DNA of 64,000 nucleotides, from positions 3,283,097 to 3,347,096 of the forward strand of contig NZ_LS999839.1 in assembly GCF_900564155.1 (NCBI RefSeq), given 5' to 3'. The position numbers were made by a program, and so were the translations under genes. The DNA is from Pedobacter schmidteae (GTDB lineage: Bacteria > Bacteroidota > Bacteroidia > Sphingobacteriales > Sphingobacteriaceae). The notes beneath the pieces are model-generated. The model was not told where the DNA came from. It was given only the letters and a program-made list of their open reading frames with translations, and searched no databases. Positions 16,879 to 26,139 of this stretch are shown here, in pieces. Each line of letters opens with the position of its first letter. Position 1 is the first letter of the stretch.

Positions 16879-18336
16879 TTAGTTGATAGATTCTGTTTTA
16901 GGCAGGGGGATGAGATAGCTGGGCGTGACGGAAGAAGGTACAAACAGCATACTTGACTTTGCAACATTCAACCGTTTATAAGCAAAAAAGGCCTGTCCTT
17001 CCGCATAAAATTCCCTTCTGTACTCTTTAATGATTTCTGCACGCAGGGTCGCAGGATCAGCAGGTAAGGGTTGGTTCCCGGTTCCACGTGCTGTTTTAAA
17101 TGCCTTGAAGTAATTTAATCCTTCTGCAAACGGAGCGGTTTCGGCCGCAATCAGAAACATTTCGCTAACGCGTAGCATAGGGATTTGCTTAAAGTCATTG
17201 TCTGCCGTAACTGTCTTACTGGTTTCGGCCAGATACTTTTTGATGATGTAGGTTTTGCTGGCGTTTGGAAGCGTAATGAGTTCCCACATTGTACTTTCGC
17301 GAATGTCTGTTCCGGTATTACCGTAAAGGGAAGTTTTTATAGTGGTTGCTGAAGTTCCTTTATATAGGGTGCCCGAAGTATATCTGTTCTGGTACTTGGT
17401 GAACATCTCGAAATCATATAAGCCGAAGATATGCTCTCTGGTCAATACAAAGTCTTTTTTTGCCATATCGGCTGCCGTACCAAAAGCGAACTTTGCTGAT
17501 CCATCTGTATTTTTGGCATCGATAACTAGTTTTGCACATTCATAAGCTTTTGTATTGTTGCCAAACCAGAGGTTTGCTCTTGCTTCCAGTGCTTTAATGG
17601 CATAATAGTTCATTTTTAAATAGCGATAGGCCAGATAGATATCAGCAGGGATAAATCCTTTTCCAGGACCGGGTTCCCGGAGTTGCTCTAAAGAGTAATT
17701 CATAATTGGATCTGCTTCTTTAACTAGTTCCTGTGCTTCTGCTATGTCCTTGAGCATGGCATCCCTGAATTCATTAAAAGGGATACGAACTGCCGGTGTC
17801 AACGACAACTTTGTCATATAGGCAAGCATATTGCCATTGGATGGGGCAGTAGGTACCGGACCGTAAAGACGAAGTACGTCCAGGTGGCAGTATGCACGGA
17901 TGGCGAGACATTCTGCTTTTATGGTTTGATACATTCCTGGTGTTTTAAATACGGCTTTCTGCGCATCAATATGAGAGAGTATCGCATTTACACTGGAAAT
18001 TATTTTATACTCCTGCGAAAAGGGGGCTGCTAATGCACTCTCAACACCTGCATCTGAAAAATCAAATTGCCCCAATTTATGCTCGGTGGAATTGGAGATG
18101 ACATTCCAGCTGGAAATAAGCGATTCAATAGTCGTTTGGGTCATGGCACCGCCATAGGCATTATTGTCTGTCATCTGGATATAGACTCCTGTCATGGCAT
18201 CTTTAAATCCGGTCTCACTTTTGAAAAGTTCTTCCTGTGGGACTGAAGTCTTTGGATAGACTGTCAGGTATTTTTTACAAGAATAGAGTAGTATCATTCC
18301 AAATACCAGCCCTGTAATTAATTTGATTCTTTTCAT
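16879..18336 (-). CDS. SusD/RagB-family outer-membrane lipoprotein (system 1)
   Basis: 485 residues, lipoprotein signal with lipobox LYSC near residue 20, then the SusD hallmark start YLTVYPKTSVPQEELF. TPR-like helices follow (IKAECLAIRAYCHLDVLRLYGPVP) and the C-terminal region EIIKEYRREFYAEGQAFFAYKRL is typical. SusD proteins cap the SusC barrel from the cell surface and bind the substrate. It lies 10 bases after the SusC gene and is clearly co-transcribed with it. Confidence 0.9.
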   Translation of the reverse strand: MKRIKLITGLVFGMILLYSCKKYLTVYPKTSVPQEELFKSETGFKDAMTGVYIQMTDNNAYGGAMTQTTIESLISSWNVISNSTEHKLGQFDFSDAGVESALAAPFSQEYKIISSVNAILSHIDAQKAVFKTPGMYQTIKAECLAIRAYCHLDVLRLYGPVPTAPSNGNMLAYMTKLSLTPAVRIPFNEFRDAMLKDIAEAQELVKEADPIMNYSLEQLREPGPGKGFIPADIYLAYRYLKMNYYAIKALEARANLWFGNNTKAYECAKLVIDAKNTDGSAKFAFGTAADMAKKDFVLTREHIFGLYDFEMFTKYQNRYTSGTLYKGTSATTIKTSLYGNTGTDIRESTMWELITLPNASKTYIIKKYLAETSKTVTADNDFKQIPMLRVSEMFLIAAETAPFAEGLNYFKAFKTARGTGNQPLPADPATLRAEIIKEYRREFYAEGQAFFAYKRLNVAKSSMLFVPSSVTPSYLIPLPKTESIN

Positions 18337-18346
18337 CTGTATTTAT

Positions 18347-21300
18347 TTAGAATGTTGCGTTGATACTAAAAGAAAATTGTCTGGAGAAAGGGTAGGTGGT
18401 ACCTCTTTCTCTTCTGATGGAGGATAGGTATAAGGGATCCGCCATATTTGCGCTAAAATTGATCACCTCCAGTCCCATCCTTTTTAGGAGTTCGGGGTTT
18501 CTGAGGTTATATTGAAAGCTTATATTCTGACAAACTAAAGTTTTGTCATTCTGCACAAAACGCGAGGTTTTATAAGTAGGAGTGGTAACCAATAAACCTT
18601 TAAAAGCAGCAATATCGCCAGGTTGCTGCCAGCGTCCAACATAGACTCTTGTGTCCACATTATATTTATAGTCGCTGGTTTCAACCTTATTGACCAGTGT
18701 TTCGTTATATTGCTGTCCTCCAATATTATATCGGAAGGAGGCATTTAATGAAAAATCTTTGTATCGCAGCATGGTGCTGAAATTGCCATATACGGTTGGT
18801 TCGGTTGTTCCAACAGGTTGAACATCGGATGCTTTCCAGGTATAGGTGGGGATGCCGTCTTTGCCGATGTACATTTCTTTTCCCGTACTTGGATCAATAC
18901 CGAGGGAAGGGACTACCCATATGGTTGAGCTGGAATATCCATCTATGTAAAGTGTGCCTGGACTACCCGTGCCTTCCAGAATAACTTTTTGAGCATCTTT
19001 AAGGGCTTGAGAAGTGCTTAAGACTTTGTTTCGGTTTTGAAGAACCGCAGCAGTGATACTCCAGGTAAATTTCTCCGGGTTGGTGATTAGAAAACCGGTT
19101 GCTTTGAATTCAAATCCCTTGTTTCTCATACTGCCAATATTGTCTATGTAATAGGGAAAACCGTTGGCTGTTGGCAGGTTTACAGAAGAGACCACTTGAT
19201 TGGTTTTTTCGTAATAGAAATCTGCGTTCATTTTTATCCGGCGGTCCAAAAATTCAGCATCGGCACCGACGTTATATTTCATAGCCTGCTGCCATTGTAA
19301 ATTCGGATTGCCCAGTCCCATCAGATAAGCACCCATGAAATTGAAGTAACGGCGATCTGTATAATAAGTATAGGTAGAAAGGGCCTGGTAAGCATCGAAA
19401 TTTTGTGACCCGGTAGTACCTAATGAACCTCTTATTTTCAGTCGGTTGATCGTTTTGTTATCTTTTAGAAAGTCTTCGCTATGCAGGTTCCAGCCAATAC
19501 CTGTCGACCAGAATGGCGCAAGTCTTTTGTTTGTTCCGAATTGGGAAGAACCGTCCAGACGAAAGCTGATGTCTGCGAAATACCGGTCTGAATAAATGTA
19601 GTTCACGTTGCCGGTGAAACCCACGGACCGGACTAAAGATTCCAGCCCATCTGGTTTTTTATCTTTAGTGAATTGAAGTCCCATACTTGGGAAATCAAAG
19701 TTGTTGTTGGGAAATCCCTCTATATAGAAATTATAGCCCGAAGCCTGTTGCTGACGCATGTTATAATCCAGTCCTGCAGTGAGCAGATGTTCATCAGCGA
19801 TCATTCGTGAGAAATTAAGGTTCAACGAGCCGTCGTAATTAAAGGAATTGGTGATTCCATATTTGTAATCTCCTTTCCTGAATACGTTATCTACATCATA
19901 AGCGGCAAATGCAGTATGATCCGCTGGCCGGAATGCGTCGGCTTGAGTGGTCCGCTTGGTCAATCCAAGTTGGGCTCTTAATACCAGATCTTTAATAATA
20001 GTCCAGTCTACCGATGTATTGTTAATCAGTTCATTGGTCGAGGATTTATCAAAAGTATTTAAGGAAGCGTTGTACAGTGGGTTTGTTGGCAGCCTTCGCC
20101 AGTACAACTGGTAATCGGAATTTCCCGTGTATCCGAGTTCCTTTACTACTTTACCGTTGTCATCATAGGCTCTCCAGTAAGGATTCATCCTGGCATATTC
20201 TGAAAAAGTTCCATAAGGTGACTCGCTTGTTTTACCTTGCTGTACCTGCAAATTATTGCGGAAACGGATATTTTTGTAGATATAGGCCAGGGTAATTTCT
20301 CCGTTAAAGGTTTTACGGAAGGATTGTTTCATGACCCCTTGGATATCATTTAGCTGGGCAGAGGCTGAGTAACGGAATGACTGGTCGCCTCCTTCAAGTC
20401 TCAGGTTATGGCGTTGTCCTATTCCTGAACGTAGGGGAAGGGCCATCCAGTCTGTTTCTACACCTTTATTTACTTCATTTAGAAAGTGATAGTAGTAGCG
20501 GTTTAATACCAGGTTATCATCTGCTCTCTCGCTTCCATAATAACCCGCTTTTAATTCCAGGTCTAGTTTTTCTCTTGCTTTCAATAGGCTATAGCCAGAT
20601 AAATCTGGTGCCTCAACGTTGAGGTTGGAACCAAAGCTTACACGTAATTTTCCTGCTCTGGGGCTGCGTGTGGTAATCACCACTACGCCGTTTGCTCCTC
20701 TGGAACCGTAAATGGCGGTTGCTGCCGCATCCTTCAGTAGTGTGATGGATTCTACCATATTTTCATTGATATCCAGCAGTTTTTGTAAGGAAGACTGAAA
20801 ACCATCTAGAATAATCAGGGGGGTATTGAGTCTTTGTGCATCAGTTTGCGTTTGATTTACATTGGGAATATTTCCACCGCCCCGGATCTGAATATCAGGT
20901 AACCGGTTTGGGTTGGATCCAAAGGCATTGCTTTCCAGTATGTTGAATGAGGGGTCGATATTTCTAAGCGATGTGATCAGGTTACGGTTACCAAAGTCCT
21001 TAAGTTCTTTTAAAGTGACCGTTGTTGAAGCCCCGGTGAAACTCTTGTCTGCTTTTTTGAAAATCCCGGTATTAATGGTTACCTGTTCAAGCTCGTTCTC
21101 TGACATTTTCATCACGACATCCAGACTGGTTTGTCCTGGTCTTAAACGTATTTCCTGGGTTTCCATGCCGATGCTGCTGATCACAAGAATTGCTTTTTCA
21201 TCTACATTTTTGAGCAAAAAATCACCCTTTTCTGTCGTCATAGTTGATCGGTTGGTTCCCTTGATTTTAATGGTTACCCCAGGAAGTGGCCTTTTATTTT

Positions 21301-21727
21301 CATCTGTTATCCGGCCACTGAGATCGATGTTTTCCAGCGCCTGGATTGTCCTTTCAATAAAGCCGTTTCCTTTGGTTTTGATAACAACACTGTTATTTTC
21401 GATCGTAAATGAAAGATTTCTTCCTTTGGTAAGCGCTTCCATGACGTCGCTAAGCGGGGTGTTCACAAAATCAGTCTGGACGACCTGGTCTCCACTTAAA
21501 ATGTTGCCGGAAAGGATCACATCGTAACCTGTCTGTTTACGGATTTCGTTAAACACTTTATTTAGGGTGATTTCCTTTCTTTTGAGTGTCAGTTTCTGGC
21601 TGAAAGTTGCTGCACTGACATGCAGCAGGCAAGTCACTAATATGATAGTGGTTAGCTTCATAATTAATAAAAGTTTTTTGATGCGGAGGTTGTATACCCG
21701 CAATGGTCTGGTATAAATTTTATACAT
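18347..21727 (-). CDS. SusC/RagA TonB-linked outer-membrane transporter (system 1)
   Basis: 1126 residues from the ATG at 21727 (MYKIYTRPLRVYN.., the usual start for these proteins in Pedobacter); an upstream ATG at 21859 would lie in the structured leader. Order: signal region ending VSAATFSQ, a secretin/TonB short N-terminal (STN) domain (about 50-120), a CarboxypepD_reg-like domain (about 130-210, PGVTIKIKGTNRST), plug (DAAATAIYGSRGANGVVVI), and a 22-strand barrel ending FSFSINATF. The STN domain marks it as a transducer that signals through FecR to the sigma factor. It imports a large substrate using TonB energy. Substrate unknown. Confidence 0.93.
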   Translation of the reverse strand: MYKIYTRPLRVYNLRIKKLLLIMKLTTIILVTCLLHVSAATFSQKLTLKRKEITLNKVFNEIRKQTGYDVILSGNILSGDQVVQTDFVNTPLSDVMEALTKGRNLSFTIENNSVVIKTKGNGFIERTIQALENIDLSGRITDENKRPLPGVTIKIKGTNRSTMTTEKGDFLLKNVDEKAILVISSIGMETQEIRLRPGQTSLDVVMKMSENELEQVTINTGIFKKADKSFTGASTTVTLKELKDFGNRNLITSLRNIDPSFNILESNAFGSNPNRLPDIQIRGGGNIPNVNQTQTDAQRLNTPLIILDGFQSSLQKLLDINENMVESITLLKDAAATAIYGSRGANGVVVITTRSPRAGKLRVSFGSNLNVEAPDLSGYSLLKAREKLDLELKAGYYGSERADDNLVLNRYYYHFLNEVNKGVETDWMALPLRSGIGQRHNLRLEGGDQSFRYSASAQLNDIQGVMKQSFRKTFNGEITLAYIYKNIRFRNNLQVQQGKTSESPYGTFSEYARMNPYWRAYDDNGKVVKELGYTGNSDYQLYWRRLPTNPLYNASLNTFDKSSTNELINNTSVDWTIIKDLVLRAQLGLTKRTTQADAFRPADHTAFAAYDVDNVFRKGDYKYGITNSFNYDGSLNLNFSRMIADEHLLTAGLDYNMRQQQASGYNFYIEGFPNNNFDFPSMGLQFTKDKKPDGLESLVRSVGFTGNVNYIYSDRYFADISFRLDGSSQFGTNKRLAPFWSTGIGWNLHSEDFLKDNKTINRLKIRGSLGTTGSQNFDAYQALSTYTYYTDRRYFNFMGAYLMGLGNPNLQWQQAMKYNVGADAEFLDRRIKMNADFYYEKTNQVVSSVNLPTANGFPYYIDNIGSMRNKGFEFKATGFLITNPEKFTWSITAAVLQNRNKVLSTSQALKDAQKVILEGTGSPGTLYIDGYSSSTIWVVPSLGIDPSTGKEMYIGKDGIPTYTWKASDVQPVGTTEPTVYGNFSTMLRYKDFSLNASFRYNIGGQQYNETLVNKVETSDYKYNVDTRVYVGRWQQPGDIAAFKGLLVTTPTYKTSRFVQNDKTLVCQNISFQYNLRNPELLKRMGLEVINFSANMADPLYLSSIRRERGTTYPFSRQFSFSINATF

Positions 21728-21822
21728 TTGGTTTAGTCTTGTTAGAATAAATGAATAATTGTAGCGCAATCGTTCAGCCGGGTCTGTATCGATGGATCCG
21801 GGTTTTGTTCTTAAAGATGCCG

Positions 21823-21847
21823 GAAGGGATATCGGAAGTATCCCTTC
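21823..21847 (-). promoter_or_regulatory. Leader hairpin before susC (system 1)
   Basis: Arms GAAGGGATA and TATCCCTTC (9 bp, perfect) with a 7-nt loop, 95 nt before the SusC start. The other two susC genes in the window have an unrelated-sequence hairpin at nearly the same distance (88 and 90 nt). No U-run follows, so it is not an ordinary terminator. Confidence 0.6.
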
Positions 21848-21952
21848 TTTTTCTTTCATGAACTGATCTTAGATTTGTTTTTTAGTTTTTCATGATTTGG
21901 TTTGTTTATGGTTTAATGATAATTGTTACCGGGCAGTCAGCTGATGCTTTGT

Positions 21953-23137
21953 TTATTCCTCCCGGCTGATTTTTATAGTTTTCCCCTCAATATTAAATCT
22001 TATAATCCCGGTTTGCTGCAGCAGCTGCAGGACCTTCGAGATTTTTTGATAGCGGTTGATACTGCCCACAAAGGTTTCCTGTTTTAAGGAGGCTTCGGCA
22101 TATATGATATCCACTCCATACCATCTGCTGAGTTTGTTCATGATGTCATCAAGGGTTTCATTATTAAAGTTGAAATACCCGTTTTTCCAGTCTATTGCCA
22201 TTTCAGTATCTACAGTACCAACGTTTAGCTTTCCATTCCTCAGGGCTGCCTGTTGTCCTGGTGCCAGTATTACTGCAGGTTGATCTGTCTTACCTGGAAG
22301 AGAGACCCGTAGTGATCCTTCCAGTAATGTTGTTTTCATGAGCCTGTCTTCAGGATAGGAATTGACGTTAAAGTGTGTGCCCAGAACTTCGATTTCCTGA
22401 AGACCTGATCTGACAATAAAAGGATGGGCTTTATCTTTGGCAACTTCGAAATAGGCTTCTCCGGATAAATTCACTATTCTTTTGCCCTGGTTAATTAAGG
22501 CAGTACTATAGCTTAAGCTGGAAGCTGCATTCAGCCAAACCAGGGAGCCATCGGGCAAATTTATACGATAAGTCTCCCCATTGGCAGTAGAGAGGGTATT
22601 GGTCCCGTTTGTAGTCTCCTGGGGAGAAAGTTGCAGGTCGCTTTTATCGGTTATGACATAGATCAGCTGTCCGTCCGCAGTCTTTTTGATACTCAGGCCA
22701 GACTCCCTGGCCAGTTCCCCGTTTACCCTGTCTGACAAAATGATTTTTTTACCATTTGCCAGAGTTAATGTGGCTCCTGATTTGCCGGGGGCAATGTCAT
22801 TGACATAAAATTTGTCTGCAGCGGTGTTTTTTTGTTTAAAGTAAAACAGCATTCCTGTAATTGAGATTAGGAGTATCACAGCTGCTGCAATACCTGGCCA
22901 TATCCATAGAATACGGGATTTGTTTACCTTCGGTGCAGCTGTAATATCGATCCTTTTCAGAATTTTCTGTTTGTTTCTTATTTTTATAAATTCCCTTGTT
23001 TCCGGATCGAGTGTTTCCCATAACGGATTTTGATTGCCATAGTTGTTAATATAGAAAAGGTATAAACCTAATTCCGCATCGGTTGCACTATGTTCATCAA
23101 CTTTAGTTGCAAGTGCTATAAACTGTTCTTTTAGCAT
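21953..23137 (-). CDS. FecR-family anti-sigma factor (system 1)
   Basis: 394 residues. A cytoplasmic N-terminus (about 1-75) that would bind the sigma factor, one membrane helix (about 76-100, ILWIWPGIAAAVILL..), a periplasmic FecR domain (YRINLPDGSLVWLNAASSL, ANGETYRINLP, RIVNLSGEAYFEVA) and a C-terminal DUF4974-type domain (LDDIMNKLSRWYGVDIIYA). It carries the signal from SusC occupancy to the ECF sigma factor. It lies between the sigma and susC genes on the same strand. Full length for the family. Confidence 0.9.
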   Translation of the reverse strand: MLKEQFIALATKVDEHSATDAELGLYLFYINNYGNQNPLWETLDPETREFIKIRNKQKILKRIDITAAPKVNKSRILWIWPGIAAAVILLISITGMLFYFKQKNTAADKFYVNDIAPGKSGATLTLANGKKIILSDRVNGELARESGLSIKKTADGQLIYVITDKSDLQLSPQETTNGTNTLSTANGETYRINLPDGSLVWLNAASSLSYSTALINQGKRIVNLSGEAYFEVAKDKAHPFIVRSGLQEIEVLGTHFNVNSYPEDRLMKTTLLEGSLRVSLPGKTDQPAVILAPGQQAALRNGKLNVGTVDTEMAIDWKNGYFNFNNETLDDIMNKLSRWYGVDIIYAEASLKQETFVGSINRYQKISKVLQLLQQTGIIRFNIEGKTIKISREE

Positions 23138-23232
23138 TTAATAGGGGTATTTTACGGTAAAGCGAAAAAACGGTGCGTTTCCCCTAAAGGAAAAATTATT
23201 ATTTTGATTAAAGTGTGTTAATTGGTTGGTTT

Positions 23233-23808
23233 TCAGTAGAAAAAAAATAGAACGTAACTGGCTTTTCCCAGATTTTTTCTGAGTTTTCGGATGGCTATTG
23301 TAATCTGGGCTTCAACTGTTTTCTCTGATATTCCCATTTTTTCCGCAATTTCCTTATTGTTCAGGTGTTCAAATCTGCTTAATGTAAAGATCTGCCGGCA
23401 GCGGGCGGGGAGCTCACTTGTACTTTGCTGAATAAGCGTCTTGAGTTGTCGGATTTCTAATTCGATACTGGCGTCCAGTTCTGCTGATGTTTGTAAGGCT
23501 AATTTTTTATAAAAATCTTCCCTGGATTTATTTTTTCGGAAATAACTGGCTGTCTTGAATTTAACTGCTGTTAGTAAATATCCTTTACAGCTGGTCAGTT
23601 GCCATTGGCTTCGGTGTTCCCAGAACCAGATGAAAATATCCTGTATGATGTCTTCGGCTTCACTGTGCTCCCTTAGTATGTTATAGGCTACGCCGTAAAG
23701 CATATCAAAATGACGGTCATAGAGCTCCTGGAAGGCTTGATAGTTGCCTGAACGGATCTGAAGAAGTAGTTTTTCCTCAGTTTCATGCTGTAAATCTATA
23801 ATGGTCAT
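23233..23808 (-). CDS. ECF RNA polymerase sigma-70 factor (system 1)
   Basis: About 191 residues from the ATG at 23808 (MTIIDLQHETEEKL). Region 2 is FQELYDRHFDMLYGVAYNIL and EAEDIIQDIFIWFWEHR; region 4 is LPARCRQIFTLSRFEHLN followed by KEIAEKMGISEKTVEAQIT, a helix-turn-helix. It should direct transcription of the SusCD operon behind it, under control of the adjacent FecR. Length and layout match the FecI-like ECF group of Bacteroidota. Confidence 0.9.
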   Translation of the reverse strand: MTIIDLQHETEEKLLLQIRSGNYQAFQELYDRHFDMLYGVAYNILREHSEAEDIIQDIFIWFWEHRSQWQLTSCKGYLLTAVKFKTASYFRKNKSREDFYKKLALQTSAELDASIELEIRQLKTLIQQSTSELPARCRQIFTLSRFEHLNNKEIAEKMGISEKTVEAQITIAIRKLRKNLGKASYVLFFFY

Positions 23809-24099
23809 TTTGCGGAGACAGTATGCCTTTATTGTTAAATAAACGGGGGCAATATATAGAATTTCAAGAAATAACAATAAAGGTTTTTCCGCAATACATC
23901 CGATATTATCGGGTTACATTGTTTATTTATATTATGGATAGTTAAATCGGAGGATGATGAGGGAGTTAACTACATCTAAAGTATTTTTTCAAAAAGTGTT
24001 TTTAAAATTTGGAGCCAGGAATTGTAATTGATTATATTTGTTAACGGTGCGAGCATACTCAAGTGTCTCAACCTTAGGGACTAAAATTCAACGAATTCT
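23809..24099. other. Divergent spacer
   Basis: AT-rich spacer between the minus-strand sigma gene and a plus-strand toxin remnant. It holds a small perfect palindrome CCGATA-T-TATCGG at 23900-23912, and probably the sigma operon promoter. No gene is seen. Confidence 0.4.
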
Positions 24100-24466
24100 A
24101 TGCAGCAACGTAAACTTCCGGGTATGTCCGAGCAATACATAGTTTCAACTATCTACCATGAAATTCTACATGCCTATATAGATGCAACATATGCCAGATT
24201 CTGACGGAAGATTAATAATTCCAATTGGGAATGGAGACAATGAGATGGCAGATAACTATATAGCTTTATTAACAGGAGCTTTGAAAGTTGCTTTCCCTGG
24301 AATTTCAGATGAGTTGGCTTGGGGATTATCGTGGGGAGGTTTAGAAGAGACAACTTATTTTAAATATAAGTTAACGACTCAGGAACAGGAACAGGTGCGT
24401 CAAGTAAACCAGAATAGCAGAAAAACAGCGCCGTCAGGAAGTCGTTTAGGGACATTTTGCCCATAA
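24100..24466 (+). pseudogene. Broken HExxH metallopeptidase-like toxin C-terminus
   Basis: Two adjoining frames form one protein fragment. The first (from 24100) reads MQQRKLPGMSEQYIVSTIYH then EILHAYIDATY, with an HEILH zinc-metallopeptidase motif. After one base change in frame the second continues with MADNYIALLTGALKVAF, LAWGLSWGGLEETTYFKYK and a tail ending at 24466. HE..HAY plus a downstream MADNY..L..LAWGGLxxT arrangement is what I know from C-terminal peptidase domains of Bacteroidota polymorphic toxins. The N-terminal delivery part is absent. The next gene starts 5 bases later and is exported, as expected of a cognate protector. Confidence 0.6.
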
Positions 24467-24470
24467 TATT

Positions 24471-25019
24471 ATGAAAACAACAGGAATCTTTCTGGCATGC
24501 TTTGTCTTTATTACCACTGCCCAAGCTCAGAAAAAACAAACTTTTATCGATAATCCCAAACAATCAATTGTTGTTACAGAAGGTAAAAGCATCGATATCA
24601 GGATACCGATCATAAAGTCTATTCTAAATCCGTCATCGGATTTTAAGGAATATATGAAAATAGAAAAGAATGCTGTGCATATAATGGCCGTGGGGGTTTC
24701 GTTCAGAAGTGATGGTGAGGTTGATACAGTGTACATGTCTGAGAAACTAGCGCCAAAAATTCAACAGGTTTTAAAGCCAGATGCTTCTACGACAAAAAGA
24801 ATACGTGAAACTTTAAAGCCATTAAAAACCTATAAAAATCAGGTAATACTTTTTCCTGTCCTGATTTTCAATGAATCAAATGCTGAAAAAGTAGCCAATA
24901 ACCATATTATGTTGAGTGAGTTTAGCGGACTTTGGCCCAAACTCAGAGAGGGCGATAAAAAAAAGAGTTTGGTTTTGCTGAATCCATATTATAACGGATT
25001 TTCAATAGTCACAAATTAG
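24471..25019 (+). CDS. Exported companion of the broken metallopeptidase (possible immunity)
   Basis: 182 residues with a signal peptide (MKTTGIFLACFVFITTAQAQ) cleaved by signal peptidase I, so periplasmic. The mature part is mixed alpha/beta with SIDIRIPIIKSILNPSSDF and LFPVLIFNES; no domain recognised. It starts 5 bases after the toxin-like frame and is followed by a terminator, so it was probably the second gene of that pair. An immunity role against a periplasm-acting peptidase is inference. Confidence 0.5.
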   Translation: MKTTGIFLACFVFITTAQAQKKQTFIDNPKQSIVVTEGKSIDIRIPIIKSILNPSSDFKEYMKIEKNAVHIMAVGVSFRSDGEVDTVYMSEKLAPKIQQVLKPDASTTKRIRETLKPLKTYKNQVILFPVLIFNESNAEKVANNHIMLSEFSGLWPKLREGDKKKSLVLLNPYYNGFSIVTN

Positions 25020-25133
25020 ATATTGTCATCAGAATTTTTCAGGTGAGGGTAGATTGGTCTGCAAAGAATGATACCTAAAAAGAATATCGAGTTTTTGACA
25101 AATAGATAGTTACCCCTTGTAACTTTTGCTACT

Positions 25134-25163
25134 GGCCGCCTTGGATGAGGTGGCCTTTTTTTT
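25134..25163 (+). terminator. Rho-independent terminator
   Basis: GGCCGCCT pairs with AGGTGGCC (one G-T) around TGGATG, followed by eight T residues. It ends the exported-protein transcript about 115 bases after its stop. Confidence 0.85.
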
Positions 25164-25217
25164 GTTTAAGTTTCTTGTGTGCACGTTAAACAATGCTACA
25201 CTAAAGTAACTTGAGAG

Positions 25218-25475
25218 GTGCTCAAGCCTGGAGGGTATTTTTTCTGCCGGTTGGCTTCAGAAATTGGGATCGAATCGTTAGTTAGGTTTATCGGAAATGG
25301 CAGATACATACTTCCCGATGGATCGGAGCGCTTCCTGGTGAATCAGGAGATGCTGCTCAGGCTGACGAAAAAGATTGGTGAAGAACTTCATGAACCCGTC
25401 AAGACCACTAATGTTAAGAACCTGAGAAGTATGACTACTTGGCGCTTGCGTAAAGTAAAGACTACCACTGACTGA
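25218..25475 (+). pseudogene. C-terminal remnant of a class I SAM methyltransferase
   Basis: 85 codons reading LKPGGYFFCRLASEIGIE, LPDGSERFLVNQEMLL and MTTWRLRK. LKPGG followed by FxRLAS and a C-terminal MTTW block is the end of a class I methyltransferase (motif post III onwards). The SAM-binding part upstream is missing: the frame has a stop just before the first codon and the preceding bases are a terminator. Probably non-functional. Confidence 0.65.
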
Positions 25476-25651
25476 GCCGGCATATTTTAATTCTGCTTTC
25501 CGTTATTAATCAGTGAGACTAGGGTGAAAACGCAGGATGGAAAAGGAAAAGAGCTTTGCTGCTAAGGCCGGGAAGCTGGGCTAGGGGTTTAGTTTTATTA
25601 CCACTACCAGTCAAATAATTAATATATTCACATCTTAAAAAATCATTCATT

Positions 25652-25834
25652 ATGTCAGCATTTGATAAATTAAAGGAATTGGTAGCTGTTGCGGAAGCAG
25701 ATGCTGCAGCATTTTACACTAAAGGTAACAAAGCAGCGGGAACACGTTTGCGTAAAGCTTTTCAGGATATTAAGGTAGCAGCCCAGGAAGGCCGAGCTGA
25801 AGTAACTGAGCTAAAAAACAAAGAAAGTAAATAG
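25652..25834 (+). CDS. Histone H1-like protein
   Basis: 60 residues, MSAFDKLKELVAVAEADAAA then FYTKGNKAAGTRLRKAFQDI. This is the conserved Bacteroidota histone H1/Hc1-like family (PF07432), a small DNA-associated protein. Length is normal. It has its own AT-rich upstream region and a terminator, so it is monocistronic. Cytoplasmic, nucleoid-associated. Confidence 0.9.
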   Translation: MSAFDKLKELVAVAEADAAAFYTKGNKAAGTRLRKAFQDIKVAAQEGRAEVTELKNKESK

Positions 25835-25852
25835 ATTTACATCTGTTTTGGG

Positions 25853-25882
25853 AAAAAGGCTGGCAGTTCTGTCAGCCTTTTT
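25853..25882 (+). terminator. Terminator of the histone H1-like gene
   Basis: GGCTGGCAG and CTGTCAGCC pair (one G-T) around TT, flanked by an A-run and a T-run, 18 bases after the stop. Confidence 0.85.
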
Positions 25883-26139
25883 GATTAAATCATAACACTA
25901 TGATATAAAATCGAGAAATCCAGATTTTGGCTTAAACTTTATAAGTTGTTTCTTTTTTCTTTAAGCAGGGCACAGCATTTTTTACCTCTCATGAAGCTGT
26001 TAAGTACATTTTTATATTTTTACTTCCGGCCGAATTTGATCTAAGTATATGCCATCAATGGATAAATTTGAGAATATCGAAAATTATATACAGCTTTACA
26101 AGCTACATATTTGTATATTTAATAGGGTAATTTATTCAT
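25883..26139. other. Spacer before sigma factor operon 2
   Basis: AT-rich, no gene seen. It should hold the promoter of the sigma/FecR genes; TACATATTTGTATATTT at about 26104-26120 is close to the Bacteroidota -7 element but I cannot fix a promoter. Confidence 0.35.

Noticed and set aside
21728..21859. Longer SusC start at 21859
   Set aside because: It would translate the leader hairpin; the MYKIYT start is the one usual for these proteins.
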